Shown one piece after another: positions 1-10,045 of a stretch of 64,000 nt of DNA; positions within the stretch are counted from its first letter, which is position 1; every line of letters starts with the position of its first letter. Both the position numbers and the translations under genes were made by a program. Origin of the DNA: Serendipita indica DSM 11827 (taxonomy: Eukaryota; Basidiomycota; Agaricomycetes; Sebacinales; Serendipitaceae); assembly GCA_910890315.1 (NCBI GenBank), contig CAJVGD010000042.1, positions 1,302,001-1,366,000 of the forward strand, given 5' to 3'. The notes beneath the pieces are model-generated. The model ran no database searches, had not been told where the DNA came from, and was given only the letters and a program-made list of their open reading frames with translations.

Positions 1-158
1 GGACGTGTAGAAGAGTTGGTGACGTTGCTAGATGTACTAGTAGAACCTTTATTCGCCCCTGTCTGGGCGTTGGATGAACTCCCGGCTTGTGTTGTCCCTG
101 AATGAGTGCCCGCAGAACTGTTCTTTGCTGATCCATTGTTATTTGTGCCGTTCATCAT
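1..158 (-). CDS. N-terminal fragment of a Ser/Thr/Asn-rich protein
   Basis: An open frame runs from an ATG at 158 off the left edge of the window. A second ATG follows directly, so the protein would begin Met-Met-Asn-Gly-Thr. The 52 visible residues are almost only Ser, Thr, Asn, Gly and Ala, with no domain. The low-complexity composition resembles the disordered N-termini of fungal regulators, but nothing fixes a function. It lies 180 bp downstream of the BCS1 stop on the same strand. The gene is cut by the window edge, so its length is unknown, and chance openness cannot be excluded over so short a stretch. Confidence 0.4.
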   Translation of the reverse strand, partial: MMNGTNNNGSAKNSSAGTHSGTTQAGSSSNAQTGANKGSTSTSSNVTNSSTR

Positions 159-337
159 GCAAAAATACTAAGAAATGGGCCGTTACCGCGGTCGCGTAAT
201 GGCCTGGATGAGCACACTCAAGTCGACGAAGGGTCAAAATTTGGAATCCCACTCGACGAGGTCGGTACCAGTCGGAGGATGCTAAGGTCCGTCTAAGAGT
301 GTAGATACCCACTGAACTATTTTAGTGAGAGTATACA

Positions 338-1890
338 TTATGCAAAGAGAATAGATGCATTCTCAACGGCCTCCTTTGCGGTGGGATGCCGAATAAAGTG
401 GCCCTGAAGTGACGCCATGCTGACATTATGACCTCCTTCTCGCCTTGTTTCCACGATAGAAGCGAGTTCATCTCCAAGTGCGGCTAATTGCGTCGCGTAG
501 TGTGGGTCGAGCTTCTCTCCCGTGTCTGGCTCTGAATAGAACTGACATAGAAGCCTCCTTGCTTGATTCGGCGTCGCGTCCCCAATCAGTTGAATCACGT
601 CGACTCTTCCAGGACGGATGAGCGCCGGGTCGAGCTTCTCGATGTGATTGGTCGTCATGAAGACGATGCGCTCTTCGCTGGAGGCAACACCATCCAACGC
701 ATTAATAAAGCCCGAGAAAGTGACAGCTGATTGGTACCTTTATGGTGTTAGCATTGACTATGGTTCATGGGCGCTACGCACCCGTCTTCCGAGACTTGCA
801 CGCGTTTGTTGAATGCGGCATCTACGTCTTCTATCAGAATAATGGACCGAGGAGGTGCTTGTGACAGTAGCAGAGTGAGCTTGTCGTCTGCGAGACCACG
901 GAGGGAGAGGTTGATCAGGTAAATGTCATAGCCCAGTGAGCCGGCCAATGCTTGAATATAAGACGTCTTTCCTGAGCCTGGTGGCCCATGAAGAATGTAT
1001 CCTCTTCGGAATGGAATGCCTGAATACTGGTTATTGCGGAGATTCCAGGGAGGATCCATACTTGCCTCGTTTTGCGTACCACTGCTTCCGGGAGAGGAAG
1101 TGACGTACGTCAGATTCTATTCTCTCGGAAACACCGTCATCCAGGACTACACTGGATATAGGACGTTTCATTCGGGGAGGTCCAAACACTCGCCATTCGG
1201 AATGCCAGTGGGTATAAATCAGCAAACGGCCTTCCTGCTCTGTAAGGGCCAGGTCACGCGCTTCAAGCAGTAGCTTTGGGAAGAGGTATCGGTATTGTGA
1301 CAGAGTTGTGATTGTAACCGTCTCCCAAGGACGGCCCGTGGCTGGATTCACTGCACGGTCATTTCGATCCCGTTTGATCTGCCAGGCGTCAAGTTTCATC
1401 GCATAGGATATTGAGAGTACACACTTGCATCCACGCGCCGTTATACTTGAACCAATGCGTACCAGGACCGGCGACGAGGGTGAAAAACGCGTTCACGCTC
1501 CCATTAGGTCGTGTCTCCATGAACGTCTCAACACTGAGCTGATGCATTCGAGCCCATCTCGACTGCGCAACAGCGGCGCGTGCAGAGGTTTGGTAGGCCA
1601 TCCAGCTGAGAAACCATTCGTACGAGCGATCTTTGCTCGGAATCTCTAATGAGACAAGCATGCGTCTCTGGGCTGCAATAAAGGCAAATTTTGACCCTTG
1701 TCTGAGCGCTCCTAACCCTACGGTCAAGGCCTAGCAATGTCAGTTCAAATTTCGATGTTGGCAAACCAGCACACCATCAATCCTGCTCCGGCAGAGAAGT
1801 AGGGACTATAATATAGTGAAAAATCGCATGGAAGAGCGAAGTAGACCCGTACTTATCGCCAAATATGCCCGTCAAAGATGTGCCGTCCAT
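338..1890 (-). CDS. BCS1: BCS1-type mitochondrial AAA ATPase
   Basis: BCS1 is an inner-membrane AAA ATPase that moves the folded Rieske iron-sulphur protein across the membrane for complex III assembly. Six exons can be read: 1890-1853, 1805-1775, 1730-1425, 1378-1066, 1019-782 and 737-338, giving 441 aa in frame, the usual family length. The N-terminal membrane segment contains [11 protein letters not shown] and then LGALRQG. The BCS1-specific domain ([20 protein letters not shown]) follows. Walker A is GPPGSGKTS, Walker B is [11 protein letters not shown], sensor 1 is VFMTTNH, and the arginine-finger region is LIRPGRVD. The fourth intron (1065-1020) uses a GC donor, G|gcaagt, which is needed to join AKR to GIPFRRGY. 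The product is clear from motif order; splice sites are inferred. Confidence 0.93.
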
Positions 1891-2188
1891 GCATTCGTTG
1901 TAGTCTGGGTTCAAGATCACACTCAACGTTCATTCAAGACAAAGTATGAGATGAGAAAGCATGGATTAGATCCCAAGATGCACTACAGCGTAAACTATCA
2001 AAGTCGACGTCTTCGAGTCTATAGAAGTCTACATTGAACTGATCTCGTACGCAAGCGAGGCATCGATCCGTTGAAAGCTGGATATTGATTGCTGGAGCTT
2101 CACTTTGACCAAGAGTCGTGGCTGAACCACAGTTCCGGAGGTTGAGCGCTGTCGGATTCTGGTGTGACACTCTCCAGCTATATCCAGT

Positions 2189-2969
2189 TCAGTAACGACG
2201 ATCATCATGACGGCGATCATCGTAGCGGCGGTCGTCGTAGCGTCTATCATCATAGCGACGATCGTCATAACGCCTATCATCATACCTGCTAGACCTCCTT
2301 TCGTCGTATCTGGAAGGCGGGCCACGGTAGTCGCGCTCGTATCGTGAGTCGTAAGGCCGAGGGTCGTATGGGCGTTCATCTGCAAGGGGCGTCAGTATCC
2401 CACATTAATAGATGCATGTAACATACATTGACGATCAGGGCGCTTCGGGGGGCCGTAGTAACGACCGGGCGTGGGGGTCCTGGCGCGGCCACGGCGTGCT
2501 CTTTCAACGTTGATGATCTTGCCTTGCTGCTCCGTCGAGTTGAGTTGGCTGATAGCTGCGTCCGCGTCTTCAACAGTCTCCATCGTGACGAAGCCAAATC
2601 CACGAGATTCCCTGGAGTGAGGGTCGTACATGACGGAAGCCTTTTTGACCTACGAGAGCATATAAGTAGACGAATTGACAGATACGGGTGGGCTCCTACC
2701 TTTCCAACCTTTGCAAAGATTGCTTCCAACTCGCGTGAGTCGATTCTGCTGCTCAAACCAGAAACATGAAGATTGTTTCCGGGGTTAGTACCGTCTGGTC
2801 TAGATAGGTTGTTAGTAGATAAAAGGGTGTACAGTATCAAGTCATACCCTCCGTCCTTGCCATCCCCATTACGCTTCGGAGACCTTGACCTGCTGCCGCG
2901 CCTAGGGGGTGGAGAGCCTCGGCGTGGAGGGGTGCCGCCGCGTTCACGATAATCGTCCACGTTGTTCAT
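2189..2969 (-). CDS. Tra2-like SR splicing factor (single RRM)
   Basis: Four exons (2969-2848, 2799-2700, 2649-2427, 2379-2189) encode 211 aa. The order is an N-terminal Arg/Ser/Pro segment (RRGSRSRSPKR), one RRM from about residue 50 to 125, and an Arg/Tyr/Asp-rich tail. In the RRM, LHVSGLSSRID is RNP2 and RGFGFVTM is RNP1. This layout matches transformer-2 type SR proteins, which bind pre-mRNA in the nucleus and promote exon inclusion. The tail ends in about six copies of a YDDRR pentapeptide. An upstream ATG would add a stretch with no RRM-family character, so I chose the Met at 2969, just before NNVDDYRERGG. A generic RRM/RS protein is the alternative; the RRM itself is not in doubt. Confidence 0.85.
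2192..2290 (-). repeat. 15-bp coding microrepeat (YDDRR units)
   Basis: About six near-identical 15-bp units lie in frame at the 3' end of the RRM/SR gene and encode YDDRR, the last one HDDRR. The units differ mainly at third codon positions, so selection has probably kept the peptide while the DNA drifted. This kind of repeat can change copy number by slippage between strains. Confidence 0.8.
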
Positions 2970-3524
2970 CTGCGTGTCGCCAACTGCAATATCGAGGTCG
3001 AACGTAAACAAGCGAGTCGAGAACGGGGGCGGGGCGAAAAAGTGCAAGGCTGGAAATGAGAGCGAACGACAAGTTGACTGCGCCAAACTAGATGTCGAGC
3101 TCGCCATAGTTGAAAATACATTGCCATTGTCGTCGACGACGTCGCACGAGGAGCGCAAGAGGGCCCGAAAGGCGAATTAGCTGGACCCAAAAGATTCGTC
3201 GAAAAACCGAGTCGTTGTGCTCTCTACGGTGCGAGACAAATGTTAAAGTCGCTGTAAAACTCACTGTCGTCGTTGGGCATATCCTGGGCGGGTCAACGCG
3301 AAACCAAGAAGATGGACGGGTTCAAGTTGTGACTCCACCGACGCCAGACGCTCGTGGGATATATTAGGCCCACATAAATGCTATAACATTTTGAAATAGC
3401 CACCACGGTCGCTCGCATGCTATCAACGCGGAGAGTAAAAGTCAGAGGGGTGCCTTTCTAGGATTGCCGTCTGGATCAAGAATCTAGTACTTAGTCATTC
3501 TTTGGTGCTTTGACCAAAAGTCTC

Positions 3525-3596
3525 GGGGCGGGGGCTCGGTGGTTGAGCAATCGACTGCAGATCGATAGGTCACCGGTTCGAACCCGGTTCGCCCCT
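3525..3596 (+). tRNA. tRNA-Cys (GCA), intronless
   Basis: A complete 72-nt cloverleaf can be folded by hand. The 7-bp acceptor stem closes with one G-T pair. The D arm is GCTC/GAGC, and the anticodon stem ATCGA/TCGAT carries the loop CTGCAGA, so the anticodon is GCA (Cys). The T arm is ACCGG-TTCGAAC-CCGGT. The discriminator base is T, as expected for tRNA-Cys. The B box GGTTCGAACCC is intact. A short T run two bases downstream, and a longer one soon after, could end RNA polymerase III transcription. It sits about 110 bp from the 3' end of the membrane-protein array. There is no intron and no sign of decay. Confidence 0.95.
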
Positions 3597-3704
3597 GATT
3601 TTGCACAATTTTTTGGTGCTGTGAATAAAGCATTCTTGTACAATGAATTTGGGATGATACAGGCCTACGAAATGCTCCGGACAGCGACCAACGAGCTATT
3701 GCAG

Positions 3705-4202
3705 TCAACAGAGGTCCGACCCAGCAGAAGCTCGCCCTGATGGTGCCGACTTTGACAAGGCATCGAGATAAATAAGATGAGTTGAGAAGTCTCTGCCGCA
3801 CTTGAGGGGTTTGTCATTGAGAGAGGCTATTGAAGCGTCAGCCTCTTGCCTGGTGCCCGAGCGAATACGGACGCATGAATATTGTTTTATCGTCGTCTTC
3901 TCACGATGATTAACGACTGGTGCTACCTCATACAGGGGAGGTGTCTTGAAGGCTCGCCAATGATGTCTGGAAGAGGGCGGCATGGCGCTCCCTGTTCTTC
4001 TCAACTCTTCATCACTCTCGTACTCCCAGAAATGGCTCATAGCGCGATGGCCATTAGGGTTCCAGCCATTACGGGTAGCAGCGGCGAAGGCCAATCGTTC
4101 CCTGCGTCTCTGCCAGAGTTTATAAAACCAAAGTTGGATGACGACGAGGAAGAATATTGCCCCCGTAAAGTATGCAAAGGAGAGAAACCCATTGGTGGAC
4201 AT
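3705..4202 (-). CDS. Small single-pass membrane protein, array copy 1 (divergent)
   Basis: An intronless 165-aa frame. Met at 4202 precedes a hydrophobic segment (about residues 5-25) followed by a basic stop-transfer stretch, QRRRERLAF. The protein then has a charged middle, a Trp near residue 80, PPLYEVAPVV, and a segment with SCVRIRSG. That order (membrane helix, basic patch, W..PL motif, V-x-I-R strand) matches the other members of the array downstream, but this copy is the most divergent and lacks the intron before the PL motif. An upstream in-frame Met at 4220 would add six residues. The function is not recognised. Membership in the family is inferred from layout and position. Confidence 0.6.
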   Translation of the reverse strand: MSTNGFLSFAYFTGAIFFLVVIQLWFYKLWQRRRERLAFAAATRNGWNPNGHRAMSHFWEYESDEELRRTGSAMPPSSRHHWRAFKTPPLYEVAPVVNHREKTTIKQYSCVRIRSGTRQEADASIASLNDKPLKCGRDFSTHLIYLDALSKSAPSGRASAGSDLC

Positions 4203-4480
4203 TGCTTGAATCGTAATCAATGAGTATTCAGCCCGGGTGCAAGTAGCAGATTACCCACAACGATGATGATTACGATGAGAGTTTAATTTGAGAAACTAAT
4301 ATTCCAGGAACAAGAGGTAGAGACGAAGGAATGACGCTTTATAACTCGCGAATGGCCAAGCACAGGTCCACTTGGCACAACTTGGCCATCTGTGTGGTTC
4401 ACATTCAGGAAGGTCCTGTCAGGTCCTACGTCAGGGAGGTACCAGGGATATCCCGGAAAACCAGAGTCTGCCAATCACTC

Positions 4481-5007
4481 CTAGCGGAGAGTGAATTGCA
4501 TCGAACCGATACATAATTCCTCTGCGTGCGTATTCATTATGTAGCCCATTTCTTTCGTTGGTAAACGAATGACCGCGGCAAGCCACAATGGTCGCCCGTC
4601 CATTCCGACTTCGTTAGATTCGACACTTCTTGCGCCTTTGCGCTTCTTAGGCGCACTTTCTATGTCCACATCTCTTTCTAATCCAAGTGGCTGCACCAGC
4701 CATGAGACTTTGACCACTTCTAGTGATGCGAGCTTACCAGCCATTGCTTATCATGTACACTCGTACATGCTACCTTTCTTATCAAGCAATGATAGTAGCC
4801 GGGTTTACTTGGCTCAATCTGATCCTTTGCTCCGCGTTCCAGCCACCGTCTGAAGACGACCATCGATGCCGAGGTGACTCTTGTTTGCCGTTGAAGACAG
4901 CAACATATGAAGCACACGGCAGAGCATAACAGGAGAGCGCAGAACACGAGCACTATAACAAGTGCTATTGAGATTTTGAAGTCCCATATGTCGACATAGA
5001 CCTCCAT
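4481..5007 (-). CDS. Small single-pass membrane protein, array copy 2
   Basis: Two exons (5007-4738 and 4690-4481) join in phase 0 to give 159 aa. Residues about 10-35 form one membrane helix with a Cys cluster at its inner end (ICCCLQRQTR). The family motifs follow: FRRWLE, then QWL directly before the intron, PLGLE directly after it, AAVIRLPTKEM, and EELCIGSM near the C-terminus. An in-frame Met at 5070 would lengthen the N-terminus; 5007 was chosen because the siblings also start close to the helix. No signal-peptide cleavage site or enzyme motif is seen. The role is unknown. Confidence 0.75.
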
Positions 5008-5832
5008 GCGCGCTTCTTCGTCGTGAAACTCGGTAGCCCAAGCCCTTAGGATGGAAACGATAAAAATCACGACGTAGAATGGAGCGCAGATGGACCGACT
5101 TTTGCCGAAGAGCCAACACTAGGCGTACGGGGTGAGCAAGAACAAGGGTAGAGCAGAGTGGAATATTATATATATATCTGTACCAAGGGCAAGGCTTCTC
5201 GACGAATATTACCTCGGGATGTAGTCGGCTATAGCGGCTATGAGCCACATCACCAAAAATAAGTTTTCATCAAGCGCCCGAGGTGGGCCGACGGAACGTA
5301 GTTATCATGTCTGTGGGAGTTGACCCTGGGCAAACTCGTTCCTTCCACCTGACTGCCTTATGAATATAAGGCGGATGTATGGTATCCATATGTTGACTCT
5401 CCTCGAATGTATTGATGCCTTGCTCATGCAAGAAGCTCACATGGTCCATGTTTGCACTCGGGTCTTTTGGTTTGGACCCCGGCATTTGTATAGCTCCTCT
5501 TGAAGTATATCAGGGATTATGCGCAACTTCTTACTTACTATACTGTTGTTATAGGGATACCGGATCGGAAGCAGCGTCGAAAGTGCCAGACGCATGCATG
5601 TATAATGATTCATTCGGTATTATCCGCATTATGACAAGTCCTGCGAGTGTCTCTCCGCGCCAGGCCAGCATATGTTAAGAGACCTAGAACTGGTAGCCTC
5701 GAGGTTCTCCATTAGGCGAAAGGATATAGTGGTGGAGGTCAATATGCGGTCATTCGCGTTTTAGATAAATCGATTGCAAAGTTCAAGATGTCGCACTCAT
5801 CCGGCTTCTCCTCACAAACAACATGCATATCA
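5008..5832. other. Gap in the membrane-protein array, no gene assigned
   Basis: These 825 bases separate copies 2 and 3 of the array. Only short open frames occur. None has a membrane segment, and none shows the W..PL or IRMP motifs on the minus strand. Two plus-strand fragments, IAPLEVYQ near 5500 and FGIIRIM near 5620, faintly recall the PL and IRMP motifs, but there is no membrane exon in front of them. The stretch may hold an eroded copy or just promoter sequence. Confidence 0.4.
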
Positions 5833-6380
5833 TCATGTACAGTCCATCGTACCGAGTACCAATTCACCACTATGCATGTTGGGATGATGATCTGATGCGC
5901 CCGTCGTTGGCATACGAATGATGGTCGACATGCAGAGCCTGGCACGGACCTCCTGTTTAGGCCTCCCGTCAAGCCTTTTACGTCCTATTTTCCAACGCTT
6001 CGTGGCCAGCTCTTCAGCATTGGTTGGTTGAAATTCTTCCAAGGCGATGGGCTACATGATCCGAAGCTTCAGTATCTTCTCTTATTCGCACTTTGTCAGC
6101 GTACCGTCCACTCTTTATCAAAACCGACTCCATCTGTCACCTCATCCGCAATTATATCAAAATATTCAGGTTTATCTGGCTCGAGCTCCATCCTCGCGTG
6201 GTTTTCGAGCCAGGTACGGAGGTGGGGGAGGGAATGCGCCGCTGAGTAAAGTCTCGACTTTCGCTGTAGAAAGAAACACAAGACCCCAATGGTGAATAAT
6301 AGGATGAGAAGAAGAACGAGCGAGATGACGATAAACTTTGGAGACGCGACGCCCGAGTCGCCAAAGGTAAAGACGGACAT
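5833..6380 (-). CDS. Small single-pass membrane protein, array copy 3
   Basis: Two exons (6380-6105 and 6051-5833) join in phase 0 and encode 164 aa. A strong membrane helix spans about residues 14-37 and is followed by basic FLQRKSR. LRTWLENHA replaces the RHWL motif. EWT ends exon 1, and PIALEEFQP starts exon 2, the same junction as in the sibling genes. The C-terminal part carries STIIRMPTTG and GELVLGTM. The spacing and intron position show common descent with copies 2, 4 and 5. The function is unknown; a type III or signal-anchored topology with a cytoplasmic tail is an inference from the basic residues after the helix. Confidence 0.78.
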
Positions 6381-6679
6381 GTTCCGCGGCGTTGGTCCCT
6401 TTGGCAGACGAAAAAAGTGGGTAAAGGGGTGGCCGCTGTAAATATGAGGCTCATACCCAAAGGTGATTTGTTATATGAGGTAGCATATGAGGGCGGGGAT
6501 TACGCATCACATATATATACTGGTCGTTTGTAGCGGGCATAAAGTGCACCCCCGAAATACGTTCAATGGATGTATATGAGATTACAGGGTTCCCGAAGGG
6601 TCTGTCCACTGAACCCTGCAAATGATCTAGTGTGACGTAAAGGATAATAACGCAACACAGATGGACAAACGGAAAAGTA

Positions 6680-7270
6680 TTAGGAGCTGAATCTCATCGT
6701 CCCCACAAAGAGCCCATCATCATGCGCAGAAGGAACATAGTTTTTTGTTTCGTCCATCGGCATGCGAATCACAGCCGATAGAATGAATCGTTTCTCCTCT
6801 ATGCCTCGTGTTCCACGCTCGTGCCCACGTCTCCCCCATTTCCACTGCCTCGCACGCTTTGGCTGCGTATTCGATACGTCCCCTTCTACAGGTACTTCAT
6901 CCTCTTCGAGGGCAAGTGGCTGCCAATATATTGTTCACCATAATCTAATTAGGTGTGACGAAGGACGTACCATCCAAGATTTGGATATACCCATTCCTTT
7001 GGGTACGCCATGGCTACAGTCACGCTCCGTCCCAGAAGATGCGTGAAAAGTAAGGGCAACACAGTAGTACACAACTGGTGGTGTATGAAGCCAATCTTGA
7101 AGCTCACGTGCAAGCCAGTGTCGGAACATCGGGTAGGCTGTCCGGCCATAGCGCCGCCCAAAGAACCAGAAAACCGAGATAATAACCAGAATGATGCATG
7201 AACCAGCAACTATGAAGGCAAGCCCGATCCCACTTGTGACTGGCAGCAGTCTCCCTTCCTCAGACGACAT
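6680..7270 (-). CDS. Small single-pass membrane protein, array copy 4
   Basis: Two exons (7270-6971 and 6919-6680) join in phase 0 and give 179 aa. The membrane helix covers about residues 16-38 and is followed by GRRYGRTAYPMFRHWLA. Exon 1 ends with SWM and exon 2 starts PLALEEDE. A basic stretch of Lys/Arg/Trp comes next, then SAVIRMPMDE and HDDGLFVGTM near the end. It is very close to copy 5 along the whole length, including RHWLA-ELQDW and PSAHDDGLFVGTM, so the two are probably the youngest duplicates in the array. No catalytic motif is visible. Confidence 0.82.
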
Positions 7271-7537
7271 CTAGGCGGGGAGCGTTGGGAAGAGAGAACG
7301 ACGAGGAAAGTGGGCGATACTAGACGCGTAAGGCATGGATATTATCCTTTACGGCAATCGCATGCCTATCGACGTTGGACGGAGAAATGTTCGGCGCTAA
7401 CGTATATATCGGCCTCTACAACCAATCATAAGGTGTTGACGGACATACCGATATTGATATCGATAAGATTGGGAGGACTTACAGCACCACGGTGAATTGG
7501 ACATTAGCGTACAAACGTAGATCAGACAAGAGTTATA

Positions 7538-8113
7538 TCAACAGCTGAACCCCATCGTCCCAACAAACAAACCATCGTCATGAGCAGAAGGGACATAATC
7601 CTTCATCTCATTGGATGGCATGCGAATCACGGCTGATATAATGTATCGTTTCTCTTCAGTCGTTCGCGTTCCGTGCTCGTACGTCCGTCTACGCCATCTC
7701 CACGGTGCTTTACGGTTTGGCTGCGCGTTTGACATATCCTCCGCCTCGACGGTCGCCTCATCTTCTTCGAGCGCGAGCGGCTACCAATACAGCGTTGATC
7801 ACAGAGTCGATATATATGAAGAGATACGTACCAGCCAAGTCCTGGGAGTCCCCATTCCTTTCGACATACCATGCCTCTGGCCCCCTTTCGTCCAAGAAGA
7901 TGTAGGAGTCTTAAGGGCAACGCAGTGGTACAATATCGGTGGCGAATGAAACCAATCTTGGAGCTCAAGGGCAAGCCAGTGTCGAAAAGCTGAATACGGC
8001 GTGCTACCATAGCGCCGTGCGAGGAGCAAGCAGACGTAGAGCCCCGAAATGAAACCCGCGAGTGTACCAATGATAATGAATGAAACACTAAGCCCAGTTC
8101 CCTCCGGCGGCAT
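7538..8113 (-). CDS. Small single-pass membrane protein, array copy 5
   Basis: Two exons (8113-7832 and 7780-7538) encode 174 aa. The helix lies at about residues 9-31, followed by LARRYGSTPYSAFRHWLA. Exon 1 ends with TWL and exon 2 begins PLALEEDEA. The tail contains SAVIRMPSNE and ends with HDDGLFVGTMGF. It matches copy 4 residue for residue in several blocks, and the introns of the two copies share position and phase. The stop at 7538 is 268 bp upstream of the start of copy 4. The promoter regions of both copies share the phrase ACCGATATTGATATC (near 7447 and 8329), which hints that the duplicated unit included regulatory DNA. Confidence 0.82.
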
Positions 8114-8380
8114 CCTGCGCCTCTCTTGACCGGCGCGACGTCTCAGTGTGGAGGACAGTGAGGAGAGAGAGAACGAATGTGTCCAGTTTTGTAATCCAAA
8201 TAGATATATATTGGGGGCATGACAACGACAACTCGACAGGGGAAATCTTCGGCCCTAACGTACATATGTGATATGAAGCTGCTCGATCGAGCCTATCAGC
8301 ACCCAATCACAAGACAGAAGCGGACATACCGATATTGATATCAATAAGATTACCAATCCTACATATATAACGGATTTGGG

Positions 8381-9052
8381 CTAACTATTCGGAATGGCGT
8401 TGCCCGTGATCGCCGCTGGAGTCGAACTTGGATTTTGCTTCGTGTTCTTGATTGTAGATGTCGTCCAAGCGATTGGGCCTGTGATGACTACGTGGGCAGT
8501 GCCAATAGTGAGACTGGTGTCTTCTCGCCAATCCTCCTCTTTCGCCGACGTTCGCTGTTTACTGTGGTAAAAATGACGTGGATGGGCTTCAGAAGGCATG
8601 GAAATGAAGACTGTCATCATATATGGTTCGTCGTCTTGGTCTTCTTCGTCCGTACTCGGATCCTTAGACGATTTCGGTTTTGCTTCCTCGCCACTTTCAG
8701 CTTGCATGGCTAGAGGCATGATGTTTCCCATCACGACACTTCTCTGTTTCATGGAAATCAACCTCTCGTCGCTTGGGAATACGGCTATACTACGCACCAA
8801 CTTTTCGTCACCAGAGGATATCCATGTCTCGAGAAAAGGCGGTTTGACCTTGTTCTTGTCTTCTAGATCCTCGTCGGGGATGCGGAATGGACTACGCCAC
8901 AGCGGACCACGGGCATTGGTCTGACCGACGAGGGTGCCGCGTCGATGGGCAATGAGGGTCCAGCAAAGGAGCGAACCAACGCCGAGGATAGGAGTGAGGA
9001 TGAAGATGATGGAAGGGAATACGGTGCGTGCAGAGTCAAAGTTGCCTGACAT
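8381..9052 (-). CDS. Larger intronless member of the membrane-protein array
   Basis: A single 223-aa frame with a helix at about residues 12-34 followed by AHRRG. The middle region is longer than in its siblings and rich in Lys, Asp and Glu (DEEDQDDEP). The family landmarks remain: MPLAMQ in place of PLALEE, VFISMPSEA in place of VIRMPSNE, and LTIGTAHVV in place of FVGTM. The intron found in copies 2-5 and 7 is absent, which could mean intron loss. The C-terminus extends past the usual end with a Thr/Asn/Ser-rich tail. Family membership is well supported by motif order; the function is unknown. Confidence 0.7.
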   Translation of the reverse strand: MSGNFDSARTVFPSIIFILTPILGVGSLLCWTLIAHRRGTLVGQTNARGPLWRSPFRIPDEDLEDKNKVKPPFLETWISSGDEKLVRSIAVFPSDERLISMKQRSVVMGNIMPLAMQAESGEEAKPKSSKDPSTDEEDQDDEPYMMTVFISMPSEAHPRHFYHSKQRTSAKEEDWREDTSLTIGTAHVVITGPIAWTTSTIKNTKQNPSSTPAAITGNAIPNS

Positions 9053-9566
9053 TATTGCTGGGGTGTGTGTCCTACAGAGATGGAGGACGAGGAGGTGTTG
9101 AGATGGTAATAACTGGTTGGACTAGAATGTCCGGTGAAATCGGACTTGGCGTAAGAGATGCACTTGGGGCTGAAGCAGTGAGTTGACTAAACGTGGCGAT
9201 CGATGCACCCAAATCTGATGAGTGAAGAGACCCGTTGCAAACCCGAAATACGCAGTACCAAGATGCCCGCAGCACCAGACGTCTTTATACGACCTGGAAT
9301 AGCCCCCGAGACCGAGAGGCAAGAATGTGTTGTAAAGAGGCGGCGCACAGGAAGCGCGCGAGGCCAGGCGTATGCGTGCCGGTTGCCGACAAAATGTGGG
9401 GTGAAAATAATGGACCTCCTGGTCGACTAGCAGAGTCTGGATAACTCGTAGATGGTGCACAAGATGAGCCCCGAGAGCGGAGCCTAGACGGGGCAGAGGC
9501 CAAGTTGTAGCTCATAGGCTGGTTACGCCACGCGGGGGACATATGTCATCCACTTAGGCCAAGCTA

Positions 9567-10045
9567 TTATAATACACAGTAGTCGTCTATGCATACAGAG
9601 CTCGTTCCTAATTCTATTTCATCTTCTGCAAATGTCCTAGAATCCACAGTGGATGGCATTCGCACAAAGAGAGCCACTCGATCGGTCGAAAGCGACATTG
9701 GCTGTAATGACTTAGAGTATGCAATCATATAGTTCACATACTTACCTGGATATCTGACCATTCGTACTTTTCCCACCCTCGAATGTATCCACCCGCCGTG
9801 AGCAGCGACTCGTGGATGGGTGGGACATCTTTCAACTTGCTTCTTGTTGCTGTTTCATCAATTTCCAATAGTCCAGCAGCGCGAAGAGCCTCGAGGGCAA
9901 TCTGTCGCCGTCTAATTGCCTGGGCTCTGATCACCCAGGAGAGAAGGATACCGGCTGCGAGGAGAATGCATGCACTTAGGACAAATAAGATGGATGGGAC
10001 GAGTTTGAGACCCGGAAGTTGTCCGTCTGAGCTCGTCCAGCTCAT
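9567..10045 (-). CDS. Small single-pass membrane protein, array copy 7
   Basis: Two exons (10045-9746 and 9701-9567) encode 144 aa. The Met at 10045 lies 15 residues before a helix at about residues 16-39, followed by RAQAIRRRQ. Exon 1 ends with EWSDIQ and exon 2 begins PMSLSTDR, the same phase-0 junction as in its siblings. ALFVRMPSTV and ELGTSSV follow. The C-terminal part is shortened: the long basic linker after the PL motif is missing. An in-frame Met at 10102 would add 19 residues. This is the outermost and probably oldest recognisable copy on this side. Confidence 0.72.

Noticed and set aside
3484-3801. 105-residue minus-strand open frame containing GFEPVTYRSAVDCSTTEPPP
   Set aside because: It is the reverse complement of the tRNA-Cys gene; this peptide is a known type of false protein call.
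5270-5485. Possible extra copy in the membrane-protein array
   Set aside because: No membrane helix and none of the family motifs.
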